DNA from: Micrasema longulum
Lineage: Eukaryota > Arthropoda > Insecta > Trichoptera > Brachycentridae
Direction: 5' to 3'
Length of the DNA: 64,000 nt
Assembly (NCBI GenBank): GCA_022494885.1
Contig: JAGVSM010000907.1
Span: 116,306-180,305, forward strand
Shown: positions 45,374 to 57,391 of the stretch, one piece after another
Position numbering within the stretch: the stretch's first letter is position 1
Layout: every line of letters begins with the position of its first letter
Program-made: the position numbers and the translations under genes
The notes under the pieces: generated by a model
Told to the model about the DNA's origin: nothing
The model's database searches: none
Seen by the model: only the letters and a program-made list of their open reading frames with translations

Positions 45374-45760
45374 CTAGAATTCCACTCGTCCATGCGCTTT
45401 GTAGCAGCAAGACAATTGGTAATCTTGCTTCAATATGTAAATGTTATCAACCATATATTCTATATTCTGTAAATGGGGTCTAGAATTTCAACAGTCTATG
45501 CACTCAGTAGCTGTAAGACTAACTCCTATTTTAAAAAAATAAGTTTTTAACTATTTTTTAAATATTATTCAAACACTTTGCTTCATTGTAAAATTAAAAC
45601 GTAAATGGGGGCTAGATTACTTACCATTCATGCGCTCTGTAGCTGCAAGATGTGCTGTAATCTAGCTCTCATATGTTAAAATTGAAATATATCATAATTG
45701 GAAAGGAGGACCTAGAATCCCAATCGTCCATGCGCTCCGTAGCTGCAGGACGTGCAGGGA
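45374..45760 (+). repeat. Four-copy degenerate tandem array
   Basis: A roughly 40-bp core of the form ctagaatt-cca-tcgtccatgcgctctgtagctgcaagac occurs at 45374, 45480, 45612 and 45711, spaced 106, 132 and 99 bp. Copies 2 and 3 are preceded by gtaaatgggg. The most conserved part is catgcgctctgtagctgcaa. It begins 150 bp after the THAP-like exon and has no coding frame. Confidence 0.75.
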
Positions 45761-47074
45761 TACTTATTTATTGTACCGCGTCCTTAAGATGATTTTCAAA
45801 AAAATGACGCTGTATAAATTATAAAACTAGGGCGTCTCTAAAAGCGGAAGTGAATTATTACTCTTAGAAAATAACCAATGCAGGTAAAATAGAAATATAT
45901 CGTAGGAAAAACAAATTTCATTGGTGTATTCCTTCCCGATTCTTGCGAAATGTGTTCTACTATAGTAGTTAGTGTAAACACTTTATTTAAAGAGGATCTT
46001 TCATTTGACAATCCCTGGACTAGCACTTCAAGTATCTGAATCCAATTCAGTTCCCCATACACCACTGGGTGCAAATAGGGAAATGATAATGATGATTAAC
46101 GGTATTGTATTATACGAGTATTCCTGAAAGATTTTTACTGCGGTAGAAAAAGCCTGAAATAAACACGCAAATACGAGGACTTAAATGACGTGTGCCGATA
46201 AATGGCAAGCATAGACTAGTGCTAAGTTTTTATTAACTGGGATTTGCAGTAAAAAAATCATCGCATGTAACCTCGTATTATTCCCGAGCCACAATTTTTC
46301 AGCGACGTCTGAAAGAAATTATCATTTGAGGTTGTGAAATCAAACTCGGCCTTTCAGGAAGGGAAATGATTTTTGCGAGGCTCACTTAGAGCGGCCTAAT
46401 GGGCCGTGGAATTGCAGTAACTCCAAATTTTAAGGGCCGATTCATTTTTACGAGGTTTAACACCTCTAGGACAAAGCTGCCCCATTTTTACGAAACGATT
46501 ATGGCGCCGATCGATGTTATACCATTCACAAAAATAAAAAAGAACTTTATTACGTTAAATAAGGATACTTCACGCTTTTCATAACAGGATGTAACGGAAA
46601 AGGTGAAATCGGCCATTGTCAGAAAATATGGAGGTACTTTAGAGCCCGCTGAAAAATGATCATTGATTAATTTAATATTAAGGCTTGTTCGCGCTTAATA
46701 TGCTCTCTCGTTTCTTCAGTTAAGATTATTGATTTATTTATTTGAGCGCCTTGTAGGTTTTCATATGTTTTTACACAAAGTAGCACAAAACATAAATGAA
46801 TTAAGAAGAACAAGGAAAATAAAAAACATAAAAAACCATCTTACATAGTAGTAAAAAATATATGAGTGTACATAAAGCACAAATATATATATATTGCAGT
46901 GGAAAAAACAGAAGCGCATTTTTTCCCATCATTTATATTAAAAAAATCTTAAAATAAGAAGTTAGAAAAATAATCATTAAGAATGCAGATATAAGATAAT
47001 AAAAACAACATAAGATATTTTCTTTTTAAACATATTTATTTTCATATATAACTTTGTGGTTATTCATTATAATA

Positions 47075-47246
47075 AAATAAATTAAAACAACTTTGTTTTT
47101 AATCACTTATTTTTTATTTTTTCTACCGATTCGATTCGCTTAGTTTCAAAGCTATACAAGGTTCTTTATTAAAGTATACTTCACTAAAAATTCCATAGAA
47201 AAAATAAAAAATAAGTGGTTATAAACAAAGTTGTTTTAATTTATTT
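47075..47246. repeat. Palindromic Penelope-like terminal element
   Basis: Arms of about 51 bp (47075-47125 and 47196-47246) begin aaataaattaaaacaacttt and are reverse complements with few mismatches. The 70-bp centre holds accgattcgattcgc...tttcaaagc...ttctttattaaag, which on the minus strand gives TTTAATAAAG, a short stem and TTGAAAC: the Penelope-terminal layout. Confidence 0.6.
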
Positions 47247-47435
47247 AATTTTTGCAACATAAAATTATTAATGTATTTAAATTTGAAAATGAAAATTTAT
47301 AAACTGCCATTAAAATTTTTAAAGTACTATATGAAATATATCTTGATCATTTACGTATTAATTTGCAAACGCATGGATTCTCCTAATTGGCAAGTGTGCA
47401 CTGTAGTTTGTTGATACATTTCTTAAATCGATCAG

Positions 47436-47715
47436 ATGAATCCCTTCACAAGAATACAAAAAAGGTTTCAGCTGTTTACAGATTTTCAGCGTTCACTAAA
47501 ATCAACAGATGGAGGAATTGAAGAAATAAAGGTGTTCAAACACAGGCAAAACAGTCAATGTCGCACAGTGTGTAAAGTGGCCACTCAAACCAGTCAAACG
47601 ACAGGTCATAAGCCCAGGAAATGCTTGGACTTTCACATTTGCCTTCCTAAAAATTTTCTCCATCCCTGTTGTAATTTGTTAATCTTAATGACTCTTTAGG
47701 GGGTAAAATTTTGTA
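47436..47715 (-). mobile_element. Foldback family A half-element
   Basis: It contains aaaatcaacagatggaggaa, gtgtgtaaagtggccactca, gacaggtcataagccc, ggaaatgcttggac and ctccatccctgttgtaattt: the right half of family A. The left half is missing. Confidence 0.7.
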
Positions 47716-47794
47716 TTTTGTCTTTGAACTGTCTTTTTCTATCTAATTAAACTTACAGGCAACCGACAAGATTGAGCGGCACAGTTACTGAGTT

Positions 47795-47915
47795 ATCACT
47801 GACGAATTCCTATAGAAGAGCACAAGACTGTTTCAGATGGAGGGAGACTGTCTACAAAAGAGCCATGCCTGGAGTCAGGCGTAATCACCATCCTCAGACA
47901 TGAGGCACGGATTGA
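47795..47915 (+). mobile_element. LINE tail fragment (HPQT type)
   Basis: The frame reads FRWRETVYKRAMPGVRRNHH and PQT followed by a stop and gaggcacgg, the same terminus as the LINE at 32115-32790. A very short relic. Confidence 0.55.
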
Positions 47916-49640
47916 AGAGAGAGAGCATGTCAAAAGTGTTTTTTTAAATATATTTTTTACTGTGGGATTTTCTTTAGTCCTTTTAAACAGGCATTGCTGT
48001 AAATATTTTATTTAATAAAATAAATTTATATTCTGTAAATATGTATGTTAATAATGATGTACTTTTCAGATGTATTTTCGGCGCTGTTTTTTTTTTTGGG
48101 ACAAATAAAAAAATTAGTTTATTTATAGAAATCGGCAGCGTCGTATACAATAAAATCAGATATTTTTCATTCTAATTTCAAGAAAAAACTTGTAAACAGA
48201 CTAAATAAACTACAAACATGTAAAACTATTTAAAAACTAACACTTATTCGAAAAAATGCAGATTGCAACTATTTTACTTTTCCCATTGTTTTAATTACCA
48301 AATTACCCGAGCCGGTGTCAAGTCATAACTTGTTGATATTCAAACTGACAGTCACGGGCAACGCGACATCGCTAAGTGTTGTGTGTGAACGAAAAATATA
48401 GCTATACTATCGTTCTTTTTTATTGCTTTAGCCACTACGATACATGTATAGTAGAAATCACGACCTGAGTCGTCTGGTTCTGAGAAGTACAAATTATTTT
48501 TAGTTATTTTAAGCCTGAAGAATAAATCAAACTACATAATTGAATTGTTCATTTGAGAAACCCTATTACACAGTCAGTTTAAGTCTTTCATAAATCATAG
48601 AAAAACTGTTTGTTATAAAATTAAGAATGAAATTATAATGTCTAACTTAAATAAAATAGTAGGTAATAGCGTATTTTTTCATTATTAATTTATATAAATT
48701 AAGTGCGTTTTAAGTCAGAGTCACATCTGCCAAAAACGTAATTAATGGGGTTTCTCAAATTACCGATATAATTTCTACGGAATTCTAGGAAGAACTATAA
48801 TGAGTAACGGATTGTCAGATGCCAGATTTCATAAACGCGAGAATAGTTCGAGTTAATAATTATCATATATTTTTTTAGTTGCCCCGTAAAACGAACAAAC
48901 ACGCTTTAAGGGTTATTTTTATTATGTATTTTATGCATTTTTTTTATCTGCTATTTTATTTTTTTATCTAGTGTGTGTACACTGCCGTGTGGCACAAATG
49001 TCTTTTATAAGCATGAACATAAATAAATTAATCATAATAGTGATATTTTACAAAATCATGAAATAATACGAGAATAATATATTTATACATATTAGACAGT
49101 TTTTTTTATACATTTTACTAAATTATAATACTATGCGATTTATTATACTTGACATACTTGGGTAAAAAAAATAAAAATAAAGATATTAGAAAGAGTAAAT
49201 CATAAGTTCTTGATTCGTTGGTATAGTTGCAATGTATATTGTTTACAAACTGTCTCGTGCTAATAGCTCAGGGGTTCTCAACAATTTTTAAAACAAAATA
49301 TAATAAAAACTAAAATAATAAACCCTTTTTAAAAATTAAGTATAAATGTATTTTTTAAATGATTTAAAATTAAAAAACTATTGAATTAAAAAATCAAATC
49401 ATACGTATTTATAAATATTTAACGTGTATTTATTTATACATTTCTATTTTTTTTTTCAAATTAAAATAAAGCTGTTAAGCAGTCAGAGCTATTTATTAAA
49501 TGGCAAGTTTAAACAAGGTTTGGCATGTGACAAATCGTCGCCCATCTCAAATTAGTTGATTTTTGAGACGACTTTTTATGAATTTGCATGGAAAATTTTT
49601 GCCTTTAAAAATAATAATATAAAAAAAATTAAAATTAAAA

Positions 49641-50042
49641 TTGATTGGAACAACGTTTGGGACCGTGGGAAAAATAAAGAACCATTTATTGAACCCAAAA
49701 GATATTAATCCACTGGAAACGGAAGCTGTTTATAAACTAAGTTTCCACGGATGTGATAAAATGTACATAGGGCAAACAGGGCGCACAGCAAAGAAAGGGA
49801 TTGACAAACACAAAAAAGCGTGTAAACTTGGGCATCCTGATAAATCTGCAGTAGCGGAACACTTTATAGACACCGGACATTTTTTCGCCTTTGAACCAAA
49901 ATTTTTGCATAAACCCAGTAATTACAGTGCACGAAAAATAAAAAGGGCAATTAAAATACACAGACACCCAAATAACATAAACAAAGACGACGGGCTGAAA
50001 TTAAACTCAACGTGGTTCCCAGCACTACTTACTACAAAATGA
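49641..50042 (+). CDS. Penelope-like element GIY-YIG endonuclease domain (fragment)
   Basis: This 133-codon frame carries VYKLSFHGCDKMYIGQTGRT, the VY...(9)...YIG signature of GIY-YIG nucleases. SAVAEHFIDTGH and HPNNINKDDGLKLNSTWFPA follow, which are typical of the C-terminal endonuclease of Penelope-like retroelements. Penelope proteins have a reverse transcriptase joined to this domain; none is visible upstream, so this is a 5'-truncated insertion. In the late helix where active copies have RE-I-E the sequence is IKRAIKI, so the catalytic Glu seems lost. It is open to a stop at 50040-50042, which suggests moderate age. Confidence 0.85.
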   Translation: MIGTTFGTVGKIKNHLLNPKDINPLETEAVYKLSFHGCDKMYIGQTGRTAKKGIDKHKKACKLGHPDKSAVAEHFIDTGHFFAFEPKFLHKPSNYSARKIKRAIKIHRHPNNINKDDGLKLNSTWFPALLTTK

Positions 50043-50130
50043 ATAGAAATGTGCCTACTGCCGACTGCGACACGGTACAAATTACTAGTACTTAAACACA
50101 TACTTTTTTCTACAAAACATTCGGTTTACC

Positions 50131-50172
50131 CTGAAAATGGCTCCTGCAATGGTAGCCGAAACGTCGGAACAA
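50131..50172 (+). ncRNA. Hammerhead-ribozyme-like motif of the Penelope element
   Basis: About 90 bp after the endonuclease stop comes CTGAAAA, a stem (GGCT...AGCC, 50139-50142 with 50154-50157), then GAAAC and GTC. This is the order of a minimal hammerhead: CUGANGA, stem II, GAAA, very short stem III, NUH. Penelope-like elements are known to carry such motifs in their terminal repeats. The conserved G of CUGANGA is A here, so this copy is probably inactive. Confidence 0.5.
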
Positions 50173-51359
50173 ATCCAACAGACACGGTATCACCCAAAAA
50201 AGAAACAAATTAAAGAGGAAAAAACATTATTAAATTAATTTTCATTAAGTGTAATGAGTGTAACCTTTAGCAGGATGACAATCGCCGTGATAAATAAATA
50301 AATCTTACCGCTTTCGATAAACCTGCATCATTTATCATGCTTTCGCGTCATTTATTTCTGTGTTTACCGCTCTGAAGCACAAGACTTAGCGGTATGAAAG
50401 AGATAACAGTTTGGCGCTATCTGATTGCTCTTATTGTATGGAAAACGTTCAGTTGGTTGTGAAAGGGACCGATTTAAGAGAGAATCATCGAGAATATTGA
50501 TTTCCGATCAATTTGACAAAGAAATGACGTTGAAAAATGAGGTATGCGATGCTAAGCGCCACGTGTATTTGTGAAAATATAACTAGACAAACAAATGAGG
50601 AAATTCAACGTACAAAATATTTTCTTAAACCCACTTAAAATTATGGCATTTCATTTTACAATGAATGCCAACGTTTCTCTAAAACGTACGAAAAAATAAA
50701 TAAAAATGAACTAATTACTAAAATGTTACTAATTATTTGTAGATAACCATGTACAGACTTTTCTTTGTCTAGCGGCTTTGAGACGTACCCGTTTCTTGGC
50801 CAGAAAACCAATTAAGGTGATTCTAAACAAAAACATGAAACTAATTATTCATTTTTTATTAAAAAAAAACAATATAATTTAGGCCCCTTTCATAAAATGG
50901 TGTACAAAACAAAAAATAAAAAAAGTTATTTTTTGTTTTCTACGACGTCAATTATATTGTTATGGCAATTGTTACAATCAATATATTGTAAAGTTTCCGC
51001 AAACCAAGTTATGTAAAATTTCCATAGAAAATAAATGTAAAAATAAAATTTTAAAATAAAAAGTAATCAAAAGTGATCATCTATGAATAATTAGTTTCAT
51101 ATTATCGTTTAGAATCACCTTAAACCAACATGCAAAACCCACTATACACCTTTACCACAGTTGTTGCGTAAAAATATAAAGTAAACATGCCATGCATTGT
51201 AATAGGCAACCCTTACATGCGCTGATTAGGTTATGAAAATATTTTATGCTGTGGGAGAAGTAGTTGAAAAAAGAGGGAAGGGATGAACGGAGGGGCGTGA
51301 GTTTAATCGGGTAAACATTGAAAAGTGTTTGACCACAAAGTTAATGCTTTGAATATTGA

Positions 51360-51500
51360 AAATGAACTACTTTAAATGACGTCACAAGTTCTTCTTGATC
51401 AACCAACGACAGAGTGTTGTGATAAATTTCCACTCTCTAACCACAAACTCACTAATCTCTCTGAAGAGAACTAGTGACGTCACGCGCGAAATAATAAAAA
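51360..51500 (-). repeat. Dispersed repeat family F, partial
   Basis: The block aaatgacgtcacaagttctt...gatcaaccaacgacagagtg, ending aactagtgacgtcacgcgcg, is family F in reverse. It has TGACGTCA-type sites at both ends, 100 bp apart. Confidence 0.65.
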
Positions 51501-51539
51501 AAAAAAACAAAAAGTAAATAAATCGCAGTGATGATAATT

Positions 51540-51695
51540 ATCATCATTCTTATCTTCATTCCCTTTCAACACCTAATGGTGCATAGGGTACTGCATTGGT
51601 CACCAACCGCAGCATATTTTTTACACCTTTTCAGGTAAATGTTTCAAGTCAACCATGTCGAGAATTGCGTTGACCACAATACCAGGGTCAAAACA
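51540..51695 (-). repeat. SINE family S1, antisense
   Basis: tcattccctttcaacaccta, atggtgcatagggtactgca, accaaccgcagcat and accatgtcgagaattgcgtt read in reverse as the S1 tail, body and B-box side (aacgcaattctcgacatgg). A and B boxes are degraded. Confidence 0.6.
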
Positions 51696-51894
51696 TACAA
51701 ACGTATTCTTTTAAATGTTGGTAAAAGTAAATTAAAAAACGTTAAAAAACCAGTGAACTTCCTACCTTTTTTTACTTAATTGACGAAAACGTATATCGTC
51801 ATGATATATTAAAAAATATATGTTTTATTATTAAATGTGAATAAAAAAAAATTGTAAAGTATTACATAATTAAAAGTGAAAAGAAAAAATAAAA

Positions 51895-52025
51895 AATAAA
51901 ACGTATTACAATAGAGACGGAGACCATTTAAAAGAAGGAAATGTGTTGATCTTAGTAACTCTATAGGGGGTGTAATCTTGTCTTTGTCCCTAAACATTTT
52001 GACTAACTCGTAATATTGTTAAATA
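51895..52025 (+). mobile_element. Foldback family A end fragment
   Basis: tattacaatagagacggaga, gttgatcttagtaactctat, agggggtgtaatcttgtctt and gactaactcgtaatattgtt match the outer right side of family A, with the centre deleted. Confidence 0.5.
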
Positions 52026-53177
52026 AAAAATAAATCACAATTGCTGATTGATATTTTTTTGGCGCAAAATATTCTTTTTTGATCGTCAAAAAAATAAATT
52101 TTCACATTTGATTTCACTAATTATGTGTCGATCAATTAACCTAGTTAAATAACATTTTCCAACCATTGTTCGGTATTCTAAAATTGATTATTGATATACG
52201 TACATAAATATTATGAAATAGAATAATTTTTGAATTTTTCCAATCAAGTGTTTTTAACTAAGAAAATAATAGTCTTTTTTAAAAAACCGTATAGTAAATT
52301 TATTAATATAGATAAGCTCGCAATATGAAGCCATAATTCAATAAAACACACGGAATGATGCTGTAACACGTGTAATAATAAAAGTTACCGTGAAAAGAAA
52401 TCGTTAGAAGAGTGAATGTAAAGGCAGACATATTTCAGAAGAAAATATGGCCACGCTTTTACGACTGAAAACACAACTCACATAAATATTTTCAGCAATG
52501 AAACGGGCGCCCTTTGTAAAACGTATGAAAATATAAATTGTTACCTGAAAATAACAGAGACTTAAATTTACGCAGATTGAGTTGATTTTTTAGAATGATT
52601 AATAGTTATATTAAAAAATATAACAGAATCTTGCGAAGTTTTCCTTTTATTAATAATTTGGAATTCATGAATATGAAAATTGTGCACTTTCTGTATTTAT
52701 TGAATGTATGAAATTACCTGTTCTATTGTAAACGATACTTTAATAATTATTTTTGCTACTAAATAATAACTAACTTATGTAACACAATCATTTGTTGAGG
52801 TTTTAGGACGGGTGCACGTGAGTTGATTTGAAGTTAAACGAGAAAGATGGATTATAATTGAAGTTATTTATTAAGTAGTTACACACGGGTTATATCCTTT
52901 TATTTCGTACAGAAGGAATTGACAATAACGAGCACTGGTAGAGAGCTGGTGGTCAGGCAAGACGAACTGTCAAGATGAAATAAATGTGTAGAGTATTTTC
53001 GATGTATAGTGTTAAGTAGCCTTGTCCGGGCTGACGTTGCAGCGGACTACGCGTTGCGGGCCAAAGCAGAGTTTGGACCTGCTAACCTCACGGCTGTTGG
53101 TGTTTGCCCGCCACAAGATAGTATAAGAATTCAAATAAGTACCCACAAGAAGAAAGGCGACTGTCGGATATGGAAAC

Positions 53178-53438
53178 ATGCTTGAAAATTATGTAATCAT
53201 CGGACTCGACCGAAGAAAAGTTGGCTTTGAGCGAGCTAAATACATCGCAGAAAATAAAAAGAAGAAAGACTTTGGAGAATTCATTTTGAGATTAAGTAAC
53301 ATAGTGAAGAAGAAAAAACCCTCTCAGGATGAAATTATACAATTCGCTGAAGCAGACGGCGTCGTACTTGACAACGAATTATTTTCTTGTGTACGTGTTC
53401 TTTTTGCAAACAGAAAAAAAAATATGTTGCGGCCATGA
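53178..53438 (+). other. Unrecognised 86-codon frame
   Basis: MLENYVIIGLDRRKVGFERA begins a Lys-rich frame (NIVKKKKPSQDEIIQ). It follows a GC-richer stretch at 52900-53130 that contains many stops. I recognise no family. It may be a retroelement-derived or chance frame. Confidence 0.2.
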
Positions 53439-53599
53439 CATACTACAGTGTTACACACTCAAGAACAACTTGTCGTTCCATCACAGGACAAAAAATCAAA
53501 AAAATATCAAAATAAATCAATAAATATATACACAGTACACACGGAATTTGCATATATTTAAAAAAAAAAATCATTTATTCCTCTATACGTCTATATGAA

Positions 53600-53990
53600 T
53601 AGTTTTCTTTTTAAAACAATCACCGTCGGATATAATATACATATGCCAGCGTTTTATCTAATCCTCCAATCAATTCTGGAAAACATTTTTCGGTACGGCC
53701 TTCAGTTCCGTCATCAGTTCTGTTTTTATATCCTTCATGGTCACCGAATGTCGTCCTCTTCGTGTTCTTTTTATCTTTGGGAACAGGAAGAGGTCCCAGT
53801 GGATCAAGTCCGGTGAATACGGTGGCCGGAAATCAACGCGGCCTGGTTTTTGCCAAAAAGACGCGGAAAAGCCACGAGGCGTGAGCGGACGTCCATCGTT
53901 TTCGCTTTGCAATTATCTTGAAAAGTCACCGAGCACAACAAAACGCGTCTTACTTGTTTGTCAATTACTAACTAAGCGTCCAAAATGGCC
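53600..53990 (-). pseudogene. mariner transposase C-terminal remnant
   Basis: The minus frame reads FRPPYSPDLIHWDLFLFPKI, KRTRRGRHSVTMKDIKTELM and TELKAVPKNVFQN. PPYSPDL..-D-FLFP-(I/L)K---RG is the segment containing the third catalytic Asp of mariner. Upstream QDNCKAKT resembles the HDNARPHT second-Asp motif, altered. The N-terminal half is missing. Confidence 0.8.
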
Positions 53991-54289
53991 GAAAATTGCC
54001 AAATTAAATAGACAAGAGTTCCATTCCAATCTTGAAAAAAAAATTGGCGCTTGCAATAACATACGAGCATTTAAATTCGAAATTCAAATATATAATGTAT
54101 TTTTTAAAATTTAATTTTGTATATGGTACTAACAATGTAATAATAAAACAAACGTTAGGTTAGAATATTGAAACTTAACTTAAAATAAACTATAAATTAG
54201 GCTTTTCCACGCACATTTTGCTTATTTTCACAACAACGAAAAAATCTGATTAAAAATATATACTCGTTCATAGAGACCGGATAATATAC

Positions 54290-54625
54290 CAAAAGGAACT
54301 TCAGCCCTACGGGAAATTGGATACAGAAATGCTTTCTTACGCGAGGTAAAAATTAGAGCAATAAATTGTACGACAAAGTTTCTTAAAAATGTACGGATAA
54401 AAAAATAAAAAATATGTTGATAAAAACGAAATTTGAATGACGTCACTAGTTCTTATGAATCAACCAATTATAAGAGTTTTGGAAGATTTCCGGTTTACTT
54501 ACCGTCAACGGACCAATCGGCAGAACTGACCGAGAAGAAGCGGAAGAGAACTTGAGACGTCACACGCGAAGAAATTTCAGAAATATAAACCTTTAAAAAA
54601 CCATATCGCTGATAATACAATACTA
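54290..54625 (-). repeat. Dispersed repeat family F, antisense
   Basis: In reverse it runs gtattatcagcgatatgg, gtgacgtctcaagttctctt, gttctgccgattggtccgtt, gaactagtgacgtcattcaa, aagaaactttg and ttttacctcgcgtaag...caatttcccg. It is closest to the copy at 58998-59325. Confidence 0.7.
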
Positions 54626-54996
54626 AAAATAAAATTAAAATATTTGACTCAGCCTAATAATCTAATCAAAAATAATAATACTAAAAAACACTCAATTTCG
54701 TCGTTGCATATTTTGGCTAATTTAACATATTTTACTAAAAACCTGCTGATTGGGCATATTTGCGCTGTTTTACAGGTAGCTATAACCTTAATAATTAAAA
54801 CTGAAAATATTTTATAAAACTATCTTGGCTTTGAATCTGTATTTCAAATTAATAGTTTTATAATTGGCAAGGGTGAAATTTTACGTCAATATGTTCAAAC
54901 ACAGCTCGGTAACTTCGGTAGAAAAACATTTTGGTTGATAGAAGGCCCAATTTTAGAGCAAAAAATACGTATTGTTAACATTAATAAAAACAAAGA

Positions 54997-55181
54997 TTTA
55001 TTATATAAATAAAACACGAGTGATACTTTAATCCACAAATTTGGAATATCCAGTGACCGGTTTCATCGCTTTCGTGACATCTTCGAGACTGGTATATTTA
55101 TTAAAAAGTTAAATGTACCGGTCACTGGATATTCCAAATTTGTGGATTAAAGTATCACTCGTGTTTTATTTATATAATAAA
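54997..55181. mobile_element. Palindromic Penelope-like element 1
   Basis: A perfect 65-bp inverted repeat (54997-55061 and 55117-55181) surrounds a 55-bp centre. The inner tips are ccagtgaccggt/accggtcactgg. On the minus strand the centre plus inner arm read TCGAAGATGTCACGAAAGCG and ATGAAACCGGTC, a hammerhead-like order. Directly after the right arm comes atgaacttccatcaagaatt, also seen after the second palindrome. Confidence 0.75.
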
Positions 55182-55929
55182 TTACAATGAACTTCCATCA
55201 AGAATTTTCACTTACAAACTTAAATGTTTTAAAACAAAGATTGTTTCAATTTTTCCTAGTAAAAAAATTAAAAATCGTTCCTTTTTTATTTATTTCGTTT
55301 TGCTTATTTTCACACTTTACATTTTTCATGCATATTTCAGCTTTTTCATGTTGCATATAATCCGATCTTCACTCGTATATATATAATATTTACATCCATC
55401 GAAAGAGCGAGGTATTGCAAAATACCCTTCTAATATTCGACATAAGGCCAATAATCTTAAAACGAGATTTACCTAATACATAAAGGGGAAAACCCTTAGA
55501 CATTAAAGAAATATGGTAAAAAGAGAATGGGAAGAAAAAGTTAGTTTTTAAGGGTTCGAAGCTATCTCTAATCCCCGGGATTTTTCTCTGCGTTTTTCTT
55601 GCGAGACGTGGACAAATCCCAGTTTTGGGGGCTGGTTTTCCCGCGCGTTTACTAAACTTCCCTCTACTCGCCCTCACTGGGGTTAATGAGTTCCGAGGAA
55701 AGAAAAATATTACACAATTGAGAACAAGATTAATAAATGTATTGTTTTATACAAACGTTCCTTTTAATCGTGAAAACTTTTAAAAAGATTTTCAACTTAT
55801 TTAACTGCTTATATCAATTCGAATATAATTGTTATTCAATAAAAATTAGGATAATTAATTCAGACACCACTGTTGTTGTAAAACGAGAAACAGATATTTT
55901 TTACTTTTGACAATATCATGTATTATAAT

Positions 55930-56090
55930 AATAAAAATACGTTTATAGTTTTATTCCACTTTTATTTATAGATTTTAAAGTGACTGGGTTTTGTCGTAAT
56001 CAGTCTGACGATTTCGGTTATGACGAAACCCAATCACTACTAAAAATTGTAAATGGAATAAAACTATAAACGTATTTTTATTTTTATAAT
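55930..56090. mobile_element. Palindromic Penelope-like element 2
   Basis: The outer arms ataaaaatacgtttatagtt...ttattcca (from about 55930) and tggaataaaactataaacgt...atttttat (to about 56083) are reverse complements. The inner arms gtgactgggttttgtcgtaa and ttatgacgaaacccaatcac pair imperfectly. Between them lie CTGACGA and GAAAC. The following atgcagttccaccaagaaat parallels element 1. Confidence 0.7.
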
Positions 56091-57391
56091 AAAAATGCAG
56101 TTCCACCAAGAAATATCAGTAGATAAACTAAATCTAAATTTGATTACATCTTCATCATTCCATTCCGCTCCTTGATTGCAGCACAAAGCGTCTACAAAAA
56201 TCTTCCAGGCATCTTTGTCAGTTGCCAGCTCTTGTGCATCCTCTGAAGTCAGATTCGCGCCCCATAGTTATGATGCAAATTAATTACGAATGAAAAAAAC
56301 TAACAATTAAAATTGACCACAACATTTAGCAAAACATTTTTAATCGAACTTGAGAGAAAAATGTTTTTTATTTTTCAGAAACATCCGCCCATTATTGTAA
56401 AATCAATACACTATTTTCAAAAATCTTTTTGATGTACCCACTGCTCTGGCTGGTGACCCCGACATAATTAACGAAAAAATATATGAGTAAAATTTTTATT
56501 TTTTATATTTAAAATATGTATATGATTTTTTAAAAATACTTATGCTTCGAGACAATATTGAGAATAATCTGATATGAATAAACGTGAAAAAAAAATATAC
56601 TACGTGTATGACAGAAATGTATGTATAAAACATATATAACAATTGATTTCCGTGCAGTTTTTTCGTTATTTCAACGCAAATACTGCACACGAGTCATCAA
56701 GGTAAAACTATTTCAATTTGAAGTAGTTAAAAGAAAATAACAAGAATTTTCACTTTGAAAGAGCAGTTAAAACAGCAAAGGTGCTCATTTCTAAGTACAG
56801 GTAATAATGTAAACATAACAATAAACTTTTAAAATACAAACAACCCACGTAACGTTGAAATGAGGAATTAATGGCTGTGTTTCACATAAACACGTTCCTC
56901 GTTAAGTTTAAACTATGAAGTAACGAGTGCTTGAAAGAGTTTTTTAGCTACAAACTAATGGGAAAGATCACACATAGAAGGTGTTTAAATACGTAACATA
57001 GGTTCTCGGGGTTTAAAGACGTAAAGTACGAGGGTTGATTGATACGCTGCACCCCGGCCTTTTTTGAAGAGAAAGTTATTGTATCTTATTTTTTGACGTA
57101 GTCCTCACGGACTTGTATGCATTTCTTTCAGCGATGCTCCAACAATTCTACAGGTTCCTGGTAGAACATTTATCCGTCCCCTGCCAACCACTCACTAACC
57201 CAAATCCTCACGGGTCACGGTGTTCTCACGAGCTACCTGCATCGCATCGAGCTCTCCAAGATCGACAGCCCATGTGATGATGAAACACCTCACGATGTCC
57301 ATCAACTGTTCATCCTTCTTTCAGCTTTCAGAGACAACAGCTAGAAGCACGATGTAGGAGTCTGGGTGAAGACCTATGCGACATCGGATCG

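Noticed and set aside
55390..55677. Basic 95-codon minus-strand frame (RASRGKFSKRAGKPAPKTG)
   Set aside because: No recognisable family, no supporting splice signals, and it ends in a hydrophobic AT-coded tail typical of chance frames.
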